Of a stretch of 64,000 bases of DNA, positions 45,796 to 54,368 are shown piece after piece. The position numbers and the translations under genes were made by a program. The DNA is taken from positions 9,976,256-10,040,255 of the forward strand of contig NZ_CP071793.1 of the NCBI RefSeq assembly GCF_017498545.1, read 5' to 3'. How positions within the stretch are numbered: position 1 is the stretch's first letter; each line of letters opens with the position of its first letter. A model generated the notes under the pieces. The model did no database searches. It saw nothing but the letters and a program-made list of their open reading frames with translations, and was not told the origin of the DNA. The DNA comes from Sulfidibacter corallicola (lineage in GTDB: Bacteria > Acidobacteriota > Holophagae > Acanthopleuribacterales > Acanthopleuribacteraceae).

Positions 45796-48000
45796 CTATT
45801 CGCTCAAAGAGAGTTCGACCAATTCTTTTTTGGCGGCAACCTCAACGGTCATCAATAGCTGCGTCTGATTTACGTCAGTTAAGTAATCGACTTCTGGCCC
45901 CACCTGTCCCAGGATGTTGAACGATTCACTTACAAGATCGTAGGACCACAGCCGACCTTCCTTGCTAATTCCATAAATCACATTGGCGTGCATCACGAAC
46001 GATTTCGCTCTTCCGCTCTGCTTGTCCAAGACTTTAATACGTCGATCTTCAGCGGGCCCAGGTTGCCAAAATCGACCCATGGTATCTTTATAGATTAATC
46101 GACCATCTTCGCTCTTACGTGCCCATAACACTGCTCTATCTGTTAGTTCTCTCATCTCGAAGTTAGTCAAGTTGCACTCGACAAGTTTAAATACTCCTTG
46201 GATACGAACCAGCAATAAAGCGTTGTTGGCTGTGCTATCCCATTGATAAAGTAGTATTATAGGAAGATCCAATGGAAAGGATTTTTGATTTGAATCCAGA
46301 AATACCTGATAAAGGGCGGAATTCGCGTTCACTAACAGACTTTGTCCGTCTTCGGCCCATTCGATCCCACGAATATATGTATCCATAGGAAATTGGGTCA
46401 ACTGGCGGGACTCCTGGCCATCGCTTATCCATACCTGTTCCTCACCTGAACGTCGTGACCAAAATGCAATGAGGTTACCGCCAGGTTGAAAAGTGGCATA
46501 GTCCTCACCGAGATTAGAGCGCTCGAAGCTTGCGTAAGGTTGGGATTGTTGTTCAAAACGATCGAGCTGGCGTAGCACGATATCACTATCGTACGGCCCT
46601 TTGAGCATAAGTAATCTTTTGCCATCCGGATGAAATTCAGGTTGCCCCACCCTATCGGCTAAGGGCGTATTGATTTTGGCGACCTCACCCTCGTAGGAGA
46701 GGGTAAAGAGTTGTTTACCGGTGCTAAAGATAAGTTGCTCGTCCATGGGAGCAAAATTCGGATAGATCGGCCGGTACTTAGGTATTTCCGGCGGGACTTT
46801 TATCGGGTGGCTGGATAAAAGTCGTCCGTCAGTGCTCAGCATGTCAATGGTCTGTCGGCCATCGTGCTGGAACCGGGTCACCGCGATCAGGTCATCTCTC
46901 GCGGAGTAACAATAGTCCACCAAGTTGCCGTCTTCGGCCTCGTATAAATCCTTGCATTTATTCTCGCTTACCGAGTATTTGATTAACTTCCAACGGCTTG
47001 ATTTCAATTGCAACATCGCGATATCGTCGTTACCGATCCAAAGGGGTTTGGAGAGCACGGAATTTTCGCAGCGCAACATCAAGCTCGGCACTTGTGGGCT
47101 TTCGAGCGCCCTATCAAAATCGAGGCTCACCAAATCGTAGCAACTCGTCTGCGTACTGGAGTCCGTGCACGCTTCGGTCGCCAAGAACACCAATTTCTTG
47201 CCATCTTTCGAAACACTATGGCTTCCGTATGCACCCCAATCCAGGGTTAACTGGGTTTCTTTTTGCGTCTCAATGTTCTTGGCCCACACTTTGTTGACGC
47301 ATAGTTTATCTAAGTAACGATGGAAAACGATGTATTGACCGTCGGGCGTATAGGTCGCGTCAAATTCTTTGTCGTCCGTAGCCGTGAGCGATCGTATTTG
47401 GCTAAAAGATATCGGCGAACTTGGCTTAGGTGCCAGGTACGGATATCCCACCAGAAGAATAAGACCGACGACAGCAAACAAACCCCAACGCAGAGGAACG
47501 GCTTTCTTTGCACTCGTATCGCGCTTGGGTTCTTGAACATCAATCTCATCCACCGCATTTTTTGGGGAATGCGGTTGGGGTGAGTCGGATGTCTCTACCT
47601 CTGGCGCGACCTGGTCTGGCGCGACCCGGTCTAGCGCGACCCGGTCTGACGCGACCCGGTCCAACGCGACCCGGTCGGCGGTTTCTTGCCATCGAACATC
47701 GCACTCCAGGCTATATCCCTTTTTGGCATGGGTCTTAATGTAGACCTGGACTTTGCCATCATCGCCCAGGGCCTTTCTCAACTGGGCGATGCTTTTTTGA
47801 AGGGTGTTGGGTGAGACCACCGTGTCTTGCCAAACATTCGCTAACAGGGCGTCGTGGCTGACCACCTTTCCTTGGTTTTCCGCAAGGAAAGTCAAAACAG
47901 CCAGTGCTTTGGGAGCGAGAGTTTGAGATTGCTGGTTTTGGGTGATTTGGTTTCTCGATAAATCGATAAAGAAACCACCGATCCAATATTGTTCTGCCAT
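45796..48000 (-). CDS. CadC/ToxR-type membrane transcriptional regulator with TolB-like propeller
   Basis: A 734-residue one-component sensor. Residues 1-100 form an OmpR/CadC-type winged helix (LAPKALAVLTFLAENQGKVV, LLANVWQDTVVSPNTLQKSI, IKTHAKKGYSLE). A linker with five DRVA(L/S/P) units precedes a single transmembrane helix (WGLFAVVGLILLVGYPYLA, about 168-186). The remaining ~540 residues are a PD40/TolB-like propeller in the periplasm (FDATYTPDGQYIVFHRYLD, SVSKDGKKLVFLA), a probable sensor domain. This layout is familiar from marine Gammaproteobacteria. It is divergent from the PD40 gene at 48296, with an 11-bp-periodic repeat between them. The base composition is A+T-richer than the GC-rich backbone. 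Confidence 0.87.
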   Translation of the reverse strand: MAEQYWIGGFFIDLSRNQITQNQQSQTLAPKALAVLTFLAENQGKVVSHDALLANVWQDTVVSPNTLQKSIAQLRKALGDDGKVQVYIKTHAKKGYSLECDVRWQETADRVALDRVASDRVALDRVAPDQVAPEVETSDSPQPHSPKNAVDEIDVQEPKRDTSAKKAVPLRWGLFAVVGLILLVGYPYLAPKPSSPISFSQIRSLTATDDKEFDATYTPDGQYIVFHRYLDKLCVNKVWAKNIETQKETQLTLDWGAYGSHSVSKDGKKLVFLATEACTDSSTQTSCYDLVSLDFDRALESPQVPSLMLRCENSVLSKPLWIGNDDIAMLQLKSSRWKLIKYSVSENKCKDLYEAEDGNLVDYCYSARDDLIAVTRFQHDGRQTIDMLSTDGRLLSSHPIKVPPEIPKYRPIYPNFAPMDEQLIFSTGKQLFTLSYEGEVAKINTPLADRVGQPEFHPDGKRLLMLKGPYDSDIVLRQLDRFEQQSQPYASFERSNLGEDYATFQPGGNLIAFWSRRSGEEQVWISDGQESRQLTQFPMDTYIRGIEWAEDGQSLLVNANSALYQVFLDSNQKSFPLDLPIILLYQWDSTANNALLLVRIQGVFKLVECNLTNFEMRELTDRAVLWARKSEDGRLIYKDTMGRFWQPGPAEDRRIKVLDKQSGRAKSFVMHANVIYGISKEGRLWSYDLVSESFNILGQVGPEVDYLTDVNQTQLLMTVEVAAKKELVELSLSE
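47603..47677. repeat. 15-bp tandem repeat in the regulator linker
   Basis: Five copies of a 15-bp unit with core GCGCGACCCGGTCT start at 47603, 47618, 47633, 47648 and 47663. They encode DRVAx pentapeptides in the linker between the winged helix and the membrane. The unit is much richer in G+C than its surroundings. Confidence 0.9.
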
Positions 48001-48130
48001 ATCACTTCTTGCCAGGACGAAAACTGGTGCGCAATTGTGCGTCGAATCGAGAACACCGATCTTAACACACACTCTGAACACCGCTGAGCCTTCGCATATA
48101 ACTAATTGATATAAGGCAACTTAATCGAGA

Positions 48131-48174
48131 CCAGCCAGAAGTCAGCCAAAATTCAGCCTAACTTCAAGCATTTA
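48131..48174. promoter_or_regulatory. Tandem 11-bp direct repeats, likely operator of the CadC-type regulator
   Basis: Three units CCAGCCAGAAG, TCAGCCAAAAT and TCAGCCTAACT, followed by a degenerate TCAAGCATTTA, repeat exactly every 11 bp. Head-to-tail sites spaced by one helical turn are the typical target of OmpR/PhoB-type winged helices. A weak -10-like TACACT (48189-48194) stands downstream toward the PD40 gene, with no good -35, as in activator-dependent promoters. Confidence 0.6.
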
Positions 48175-48295
48175 AATTTCGATTTGCCTACACTTCGCTC
48201 CAATCAGGCAACTGAAAAAAGGGCGCGTTGAAAAGGAGTTGAGCGAGCATAGCAAGGAATTCGCTTCCCCCCTAAAAAACTAAAAGGAACAAACC

Positions 48296-49171
48296 ATGAG
48301 CCGTGTCTATATTTTTTCAACCTTACTTCTCACCGCTCTGATCACCGGGAGCAACAGCTTTGGTCAAGACGAATTTCCACACCTGGAGGGTCCCTACATG
48401 GGGCAAAAGCCACCAGGTATGGTAGCGGAACCCTTTGCCCCTGGCATTATCTCCAAAGAAGGCTGGCAGCTCGAGGGTGTGTTCGCCCCCGGCATGAAAG
48501 AGTTTTACTTCACCCTGGACCGTGGCGCTGCCCCTAACTACAAAGTAACCGTTATCGGCTTCCGCCAGGAAAACAATGTCTGGAAGAAATACATTGAATT
48601 TAAGCGGCGCGGTGAAATCACATTCTCACCGGATGGCAGACGCATGTATATGGCGGAAGGCTACAAGGACCGCATCGGCGATGGCTGGTCAGAACGCAAA
48701 AGCCTGGGACCCATGATCGACCGCAAAGACTGGGGAATTATGCGCCTGTCGGCATCCGCCAAAGGCACCTTTGTTTTCGACGATTATAAGACCAAGGGCA
48801 TCCGCATATCATGGTTCAGGGACGGCAAGCGCGAGGCCCCAAAAAAGATGGGCCCCGTGGTGAACTCGGGCACATTGACAGCTCATCCCTTCATCGCGCC
48901 AGACGAAAGCTACCTGATTTGGGATAGCGTGCGAGAGGGCGGCTACGGGGCATCCGATCTCTATATTAGTTTCCGACAAGTGGATGGTTCATGGGGCCCA
49001 GCCATCAATATGGGTGACAAGATCAATTCCGATAAAGAGGATGCCTTTGCAAGCGTCACCCCGGACGGCAAGTACATCCTCTTCAACAGATACGTCGATA
49101 AAGAAACAGATAATATGGATATCTACTGGGTGGACGCGCAAATCATCGAGCCGCTCAGACCCAAACCATAA
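48296..49171 (+). CDS. Secreted PD40/TolB-like propeller protein
   Basis: A 291-residue exported protein. A signal peptide (MSRVYIFSTLLLTALITGSN, cleavage near SFGQ) leads to a domain with PD40-type blades: EITFSPDGRRMYMAEG, HPFIAPDESYLIWDS and ASVTPDGKYILFNRYVDKET. AAAGGA precedes the ATG. It is divergent from the CadC-type regulator gene, whose sensor domain is also a PD40 propeller, and the downstream PQQ-propeller gene reads the same way. Probably periplasmic; ligand unknown. Confidence 0.8.
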   Translation: MSRVYIFSTLLLTALITGSNSFGQDEFPHLEGPYMGQKPPGMVAEPFAPGIISKEGWQLEGVFAPGMKEFYFTLDRGAAPNYKVTVIGFRQENNVWKKYIEFKRRGEITFSPDGRRMYMAEGYKDRIGDGWSERKSLGPMIDRKDWGIMRLSASAKGTFVFDDYKTKGIRISWFRDGKREAPKKMGPVVNSGTLTAHPFIAPDESYLIWDSVREGGYGASDLYISFRQVDGSWGPAINMGDKINSDKEDAFASVTPDGKYILFNRYVDKETDNMDIYWVDAQIIEPLRPKP

Positions 49172-49385
49172 ACCACATCACGAGAACAATACCGCTGACA
49201 TAAAAAGCGCTTTTCCGAATCCTCGAGCGTGCTGTCCGACAACGAAACAAGAGGTAGGCCTCATACCATCCATTTCATATTCAAAATCATGGTCATCATC
49301 GCGCCATTAAACGGTCCGGCCGGCTTTTTGCCATTAAAGAAAAGAAATGACTGAATTCAATCTCAAGAAACAAGGAGAAGCCCGA

Positions 49386-51749
49386 ATGAACCCAATTAAA
49401 TTTATCGGTGTCATGCTGTTCGCTTTTTCGGCGGCAACGATGGCAGCCGATGATGAGTGGCCACAATGGCGCGGACCAATCTTTGGCGGTAAAGCCGTTG
49501 ACCTTTCATTTTCTCCAAAAAAAGGCAGCGACATTAAAACGATATGGAAAAAGGATATGGGCTCGGGATATTCGAGCATTTCTATCGCTAACCAAAAGGC
49601 CGTCACCATGTTCTCAGACGGAGAATATGACTACATGATCGCTTTCGACGCCCATACCGGCGACGAAAAATGGCGTTATAAAATAGACACAACATTCAAA
49701 GGAAGTATTGACGGGCCAATTTCAACACCCGTCATCGACAAAGAAACCGTCTACGGGTTAGGCCCCAAAGGCCAACTGTTTGCCTGCGAACTAAAAACCG
49801 GGAAAGAAAAGTGGAAGATAAGCTTAAAAGAGTTTGGTTCAAAAGAACCGAACTTTGGATGGACCACTTCGCCCCTGGTGATTGACGATTTACTCATTTG
49901 CCAGACCGGGGGAAACAACAAAAACGCGATTAGTGGAATTGATAAAAACAGCGGCGAAATCGTCTGGACGACGGGCGAATTTGCGGTGGATTACCAGTCG
50001 CCTTTTCTGGCAACCCTTGGAGGCCAAAAACAGGTCATTTCCGTGAGTCAAAATTTCATTACCGGCCACGAACCCAAAACAGGAAAGGTGATTTGGCAGT
50101 TTAACCACGAAGGAAATTGGGTCGTTATCGAGCCTGTGATGGTCGGTGATCATCAGATGTTTATCAATTATAAATACGACGAATGCATGCTCATCGACAT
50201 CGATGTGGCTGACAACTATCGCGTTTCCACGGTTTGGAAAAACAGGCATATCAAAAATACCGAAAACCCGTCGGTGTATCACAAGGGATACATCTATGGT
50301 TACAGCGGGCAATTTTTGACCTGTGTCGATGCGAAAACCGGTGACCGCGTGTGGCGCTCACGTCAACCAGGCGACGGGTTTTTGATGATGGTCAACGACA
50401 AACTCGTCACCATCACAAAAAAGGGGACGCTCCATGTGGCCGATGTCAACGGTGAAGGCTACCATGAGCTGTCACAAACCAAGTTATTGGAAGGCCGAGG
50501 CTGGAACCCGCCCAGCTATGCCTACGGGAAAATATTTGCGCGTAACTACAAACAAATCGCCGCGGTCGCGGTCGGTAGCGACGTGAATGATCAGATGGTG
50601 GTACAGAAACGAGTTTTTGGGCAACTCCCCCAAACGAAGTTTGGCCAATTCACCTCGCGGCTCGCGTCAAGTCCCAACAAATCGGAGATGCTCGAGCGCT
50701 TTATGCGAAAACAGCCCGCATTCCCGATCATTGAAGAGAATAGGTACGTCCATGTTGTGTATCGTGGCGAAGTCGAAGATCTCGCCATTTCAGGGGACAT
50801 GATCGAATCAGGAGAAAATCACCCGCTCAATCACGTCGAGGGGACAGACCTATATTACTATAGTTTCGAGTTGGTACCCAATGCACATATCACCTATGGA
50901 CTATTGAAAAATTATGAAGAGAATATTACCGACCCCCTAAACCCCCATAAAGTACCAAGCGACAGTGGCGAATTGTCCAAAATTGCGATGCCCCAATGGA
51001 AGAAAGCCAGGCACCTGGATACACCTCAGGGCCCTCGTGGTGAAATGGATCGTTTTGAGTTCGAAAGTAAAATACTGGACAACAAACGCCAAATCACCGT
51101 TTACAAGCCAAATGGATACAATGAGAACGAGACATACCCTGTCATCTATTTCAACGATGGCCAACAGGCCCTAAAACTCGGTCTCGTTGACCACACCTTA
51201 GACAATCTCATCGGAAATCAAATAGAACCGGTGATCGCCGTGTTTATCGAGAACAAATCATGGTCCGAAATAGGAGGCAAGTCAAAAGATGACTATGTCG
51301 AAATGATCGCATCTGAACTCATCCCCTACATCGACGCCACCTATCCAACAAAAAACGAGGCTTCGGGTCGTGCGATCATGGGTCAGGGTACGGCCGGGTT
51401 CAACTCGATTTACACTGCGCTGAAATATCCGAACACCTTCGGTTGGGCGGGCGGTCAATCGACACGTGTCGAAGATCGCTTTGGCAAGCTACTCAACCAA
51501 CTCATTCAAGAATCGACAAAGAACCCCACGACCCAGATCTATATGGATTGGGGCCTTTACGACAGACGCGGTTCAACCACGAATCGCGCGACATTGAACA
51601 AAGAGATCTTTCAGTTATTAAAGAGGAAAGGGTTCCGTGTTGCCGGTGGTGAACAGCCCACGGGTTACGACTTCGGTAATTGGCGAACTATATCGGATCA
51701 CTATTTTCGAACCTTTTTTCCAATTCAGAAAAAAACGATCACAAATTGA
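49386..51749 (+). CDS. PQQ-like beta-propeller fused to an inactive esterase-like domain
   Basis: A 787-residue exported protein. After a signal peptide (MNPIKFIGVMLFAFSAATMA) the first ~400 residues are PQQ/BamB-like blades (DWEWPQWRG-like start, AFDAHTGDEKWRYKID, ACELKTGKEKWKIS, CVDAKTGDRVWRS). A linker leads to an alpha/beta-hydrolase domain of the enterochelin-esterase type (ITVYKPNGYNENETYPVIYF). The expected nucleophile elbow GxSxG reads GQGTA, with Gly668 instead of Ser, and the usual GGHdw..Wr His position reads GYDFGNWR, so the hydrolase looks dead. AAGGAGAAG precedes the ATG. It is probably co-regulated with the PD40 gene upstream. A binding role is more likely than catalysis. Confidence 0.82.
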   Translation: MNPIKFIGVMLFAFSAATMAADDEWPQWRGPIFGGKAVDLSFSPKKGSDIKTIWKKDMGSGYSSISIANQKAVTMFSDGEYDYMIAFDAHTGDEKWRYKIDTTFKGSIDGPISTPVIDKETVYGLGPKGQLFACELKTGKEKWKISLKEFGSKEPNFGWTTSPLVIDDLLICQTGGNNKNAISGIDKNSGEIVWTTGEFAVDYQSPFLATLGGQKQVISVSQNFITGHEPKTGKVIWQFNHEGNWVVIEPVMVGDHQMFINYKYDECMLIDIDVADNYRVSTVWKNRHIKNTENPSVYHKGYIYGYSGQFLTCVDAKTGDRVWRSRQPGDGFLMMVNDKLVTITKKGTLHVADVNGEGYHELSQTKLLEGRGWNPPSYAYGKIFARNYKQIAAVAVGSDVNDQMVVQKRVFGQLPQTKFGQFTSRLASSPNKSEMLERFMRKQPAFPIIEENRYVHVVYRGEVEDLAISGDMIESGENHPLNHVEGTDLYYYSFELVPNAHITYGLLKNYEENITDPLNPHKVPSDSGELSKIAMPQWKKARHLDTPQGPRGEMDRFEFESKILDNKRQITVYKPNGYNENETYPVIYFNDGQQALKLGLVDHTLDNLIGNQIEPVIAVFIENKSWSEIGGKSKDDYVEMIASELIPYIDATYPTKNEASGRAIMGQGTAGFNSIYTALKYPNTFGWAGGQSTRVEDRFGKLLNQLIQESTKNPTTQIYMDWGLYDRRGSTTNRATLNKEIFQLLKRKGFRVAGGEQPTGYDFGNWRTISDHYFRTFFPIQKKTITN

Positions 51750-51759
51750 TCTGAAGCTC

Positions 51760-51786
51760 GACGCCAGCCGGTAAGGCTGGCGTCTT
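51760..51786 (+). terminator. Terminator hairpin after the PQQ-propeller gene
   Basis: GACGCCAGCC, loop GGTAA, GGCTGGCGTC form a perfect 10-bp stem eleven bases after the stop codon. Only two T follow directly, so efficiency is uncertain. Confidence 0.6.
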
Positions 51787-51803
51787 CCAGTGAGTGTATT
51801 TCT

Positions 51804-52010
51804 TTATTTCTTACAAATGTTCGGCTGTGCGCGTATTGCCGAGTCAAACACCTCGGGACGAAGTATTCCCTTCGGGTCAACATCAATGTTTGCAAGTTGC
51901 TCTCTCATGGACCCAAATACCCATTGGCTCCGCATCGGGAAAGGGCGCGAAGGTTTCGCCAACACCACTACGCGCTCATGATCGGTGCGGCCGAATGCCT
52001 GTCCCAAGAG
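51804..52010 (-). pseudogene. Possible relic of an FAD-linked oxidase C-terminus
   Basis: The leftward frame ends with MREQLANIDVDPKGILRPEV and a few more residues before the stop; DPKGIL.P resembles the end of FAD-binding (type 4) oxidoreductases. There is no upstream FAD domain, no ribosome binding site and no start. This is a weak, by-eye call. Confidence 0.22.
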
Positions 52011-52279
52011 ATGGGCGAGATCCTTGACCATCTCGCCACCTGGGAGTACGGCCACCAAAGCCCAATGGAAAAAAGAAGACGCGGTGGTCTTCGGCTGTTC
52101 AAAATTGAAGCAAACGACGGAACATCGTGCAGAAAGCACCCTGAAGACCAAGCGGGCATTGAAAACAAGCCTGCAAAGCAAAAAATCACGCGAGACACAG
52201 GTTTAACTCGGGCTTGCACCACAATACGCGCTCCCTTTCGGACACGCGTCTAGCTAAAAAATAGAGGTCACCGAGATAA

Positions 52280-52633
<354 letters not shown>

Positions 52634-52689
52634 TCCTTGTGGTCGTTTATCGCGCTTCGACCCGTTTCGGACCGAACGCGCAGAAGATC

Positions 52690-52719
52690 ATTTTACCGAT
52701 CTTTTCACGCCGATGTCAA
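52690..52719 (-). promoter_or_regulatory. Sigma-70 promoter of ssrA
   Basis: A perfect -35 TTGACA (52719-52714), an 18-bp spacer and a -10 TAAAAT (52695-52690, five of six). The predicted start is about 50 nt before the mature 5' end, leaving a leader for RNase P removal. Confidence 0.8.
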
Positions 52720-52743
52720 CTGCGCAACATCCGTCAGAAAAAG

Positions 52744-52772
52744 CTGACAACATCTTTTTTACAACATATTTA
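52744..52772 (+). promoter_or_regulatory. Possible promoter of the FG-GAP gene pair
   Basis: CTGACA (52744-52749), a 17-bp spacer and TATTTA (52767-52772) point toward the gene at 52890. The -10 match is weak, so this is tentative. Confidence 0.35.
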
Positions 52773-52889
52773 GATCCGACTAAACACCGCGACTCACCCC
52801 GCCGTTACCCAGACCGACTAGAATGAATTGCGATCCAATGCGTGTGCACCACCCTTCATCGTTCGATGAACAAGATCAAGGACTCAGTC

Positions 52890-54368
52890 ATGTCGACATC
52901 TCGGTTCCCAACGCCGTCGGCGGCGTTGCTCCCGGCTCTCTTCGTGCTCGCTCTGGCCCCACTCCAGGCGGCCACCCTGGAACTCAAGGGGCTTCCCCTG
53001 CAAATGGAATGGTCCGACCTGGACGGCGACGGCCAGCTCGACCTGGTCGCGTTGATGATCGAAACCCGTGTGGAAGGCACTTTCGATACGACTTTCGAGG
53101 CCGGCGGCCTCCGCGGCTTCTATCAGGACCACACGATCAAGGAAAAGTACCTGGCGACCTATCGCAACACCGGTCAAGGCTTCGAGAAAGTGGATCACAT
53201 GCCCCTGGAAAAAATGGCGGTTCTCGGGTTCGCCCTGGAACCGCACCCACGGCCGCGACTGGCACTCTGGACCCTGCCCGACCTGATCTACCACGATTGG
53301 CAGGACGCGACCTGGAAGCCCATCAACCGCCACGCCACACCCGGCTTCCTCTACCAACAGCCGATTTCCGGCCAACAGTTTCCTTTTTGGCAGTCGACGG
53401 CACAGGGACCGCTCTGGGTCGTGCCGGACCTCACCGGGATCCACTTCCTGGATCCCGACCGACAGTTCTCCCACAGCTTCTGGGACTACCCGCAAATCGA
53501 CACCCCCCGCGACGAAGGCATGTCGGACAACCACCGCTTCAGCCTGCCACTCCCCTACTTCATGGACGTGGACGGGGACGGCCGCCAGGAAATGGTCTAC
53601 CAGGAATCGAAAACCCTCTCCGCCCTGCGCCTGGACGACCGAAACACGGTTTACGAAGGCATGGGCGAAGGCCTGCTGGCGGACTTCACCGGCGACGGCC
53701 TGGCCGACCTGATGGTGATCGCCGACGAGACCGACGTGGACGGACCCAAGGACCTGAAAAAAGTCAAAAGCCAGGTTCACGTGTTTCCCGCCACGGCCCC
53801 GCTCCAATTCGCGGACACGCCGCGTACCGATCAATGGCTGCCCGGCTTCGTCATCAACAACGACAGCGATTTCATGATGCCCGATCCCTATTTGGACGTG
53901 GACAACGACGGCCTGCTCGACCTGGCCGGAATTTCGATCAAGTTTTCGCTCTGGCAGGTGGCCAAAGTCGCCACGCTCGGCCGCATGTCCCTCAAATTTC
54001 TGCTCTTTCTCTCGCGTCAGGATGAACACGGAAAATTCCACACCATTCCCGGCAGCCCCTTCGAAATGAGCTGGAAGATCAATCTGCGCAAACTGAAACT
54101 GCCCGAATTCGCCCAGATGACCGGTGACTTCGACGGAAACGGCTGGCGCGACATCCTGATCGTGAAAAACAAACGACTGGAGATCACCCCGCTGAGCAAA
54201 GCCGGCTTCGAATACAAGAAGACCTGGAAACACAGCCTGCCGCGGACCTTCCACGATCCGGACCAGGTGTTCGGCAAAGATCTTAACAACAACGGCCAGG
54301 ATGCCTTCGTCGTCATCAAACTGGAAAAGAATCGCACCCATCTCGGCGTTTGGGAGGTGCAACCATGA
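52890..54368 (+). CDS. Secreted FG-GAP/VCBS-repeat protein
   Basis: A 492-residue exported protein with a signal peptide (SAALLPALFVLALAPLQA). Six calcium-type loops of the form DxDxDGxxD are spread through it: DLDGDGQLDLV, DVDGDGRQEMV, DFTGDGLADLM, DVDNDGLLDLA, DFDGNGWRDIL and DLNNNGQDAFV, as in FG-GAP/integrin-like propellers. AAGGA precedes the chosen ATG; an ATG eight codons earlier lacks one. The stop overlaps the start of the next gene (ATGA), a paralogue. Probably a cell-surface or periplasmic binding protein; the ligand is unknown. Confidence 0.82.
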   Translation: MSTSRFPTPSAALLPALFVLALAPLQAATLELKGLPLQMEWSDLDGDGQLDLVALMIETRVEGTFDTTFEAGGLRGFYQDHTIKEKYLATYRNTGQGFEKVDHMPLEKMAVLGFALEPHPRPRLALWTLPDLIYHDWQDATWKPINRHATPGFLYQQPISGQQFPFWQSTAQGPLWVVPDLTGIHFLDPDRQFSHSFWDYPQIDTPRDEGMSDNHRFSLPLPYFMDVDGDGRQEMVYQESKTLSALRLDDRNTVYEGMGEGLLADFTGDGLADLMVIADETDVDGPKDLKKVKSQVHVFPATAPLQFADTPRTDQWLPGFVINNDSDFMMPDPYLDVDNDGLLDLAGISIKFSLWQVAKVATLGRMSLKFLLFLSRQDEHGKFHTIPGSPFEMSWKINLRKLKLPEFAQMTGDFDGNGWRDILIVKNKRLEITPLSKAGFEYKKTWKHSLPRTFHDPDQVFGKDLNNNGQDAFVVIKLEKNRTHLGVWEVQP

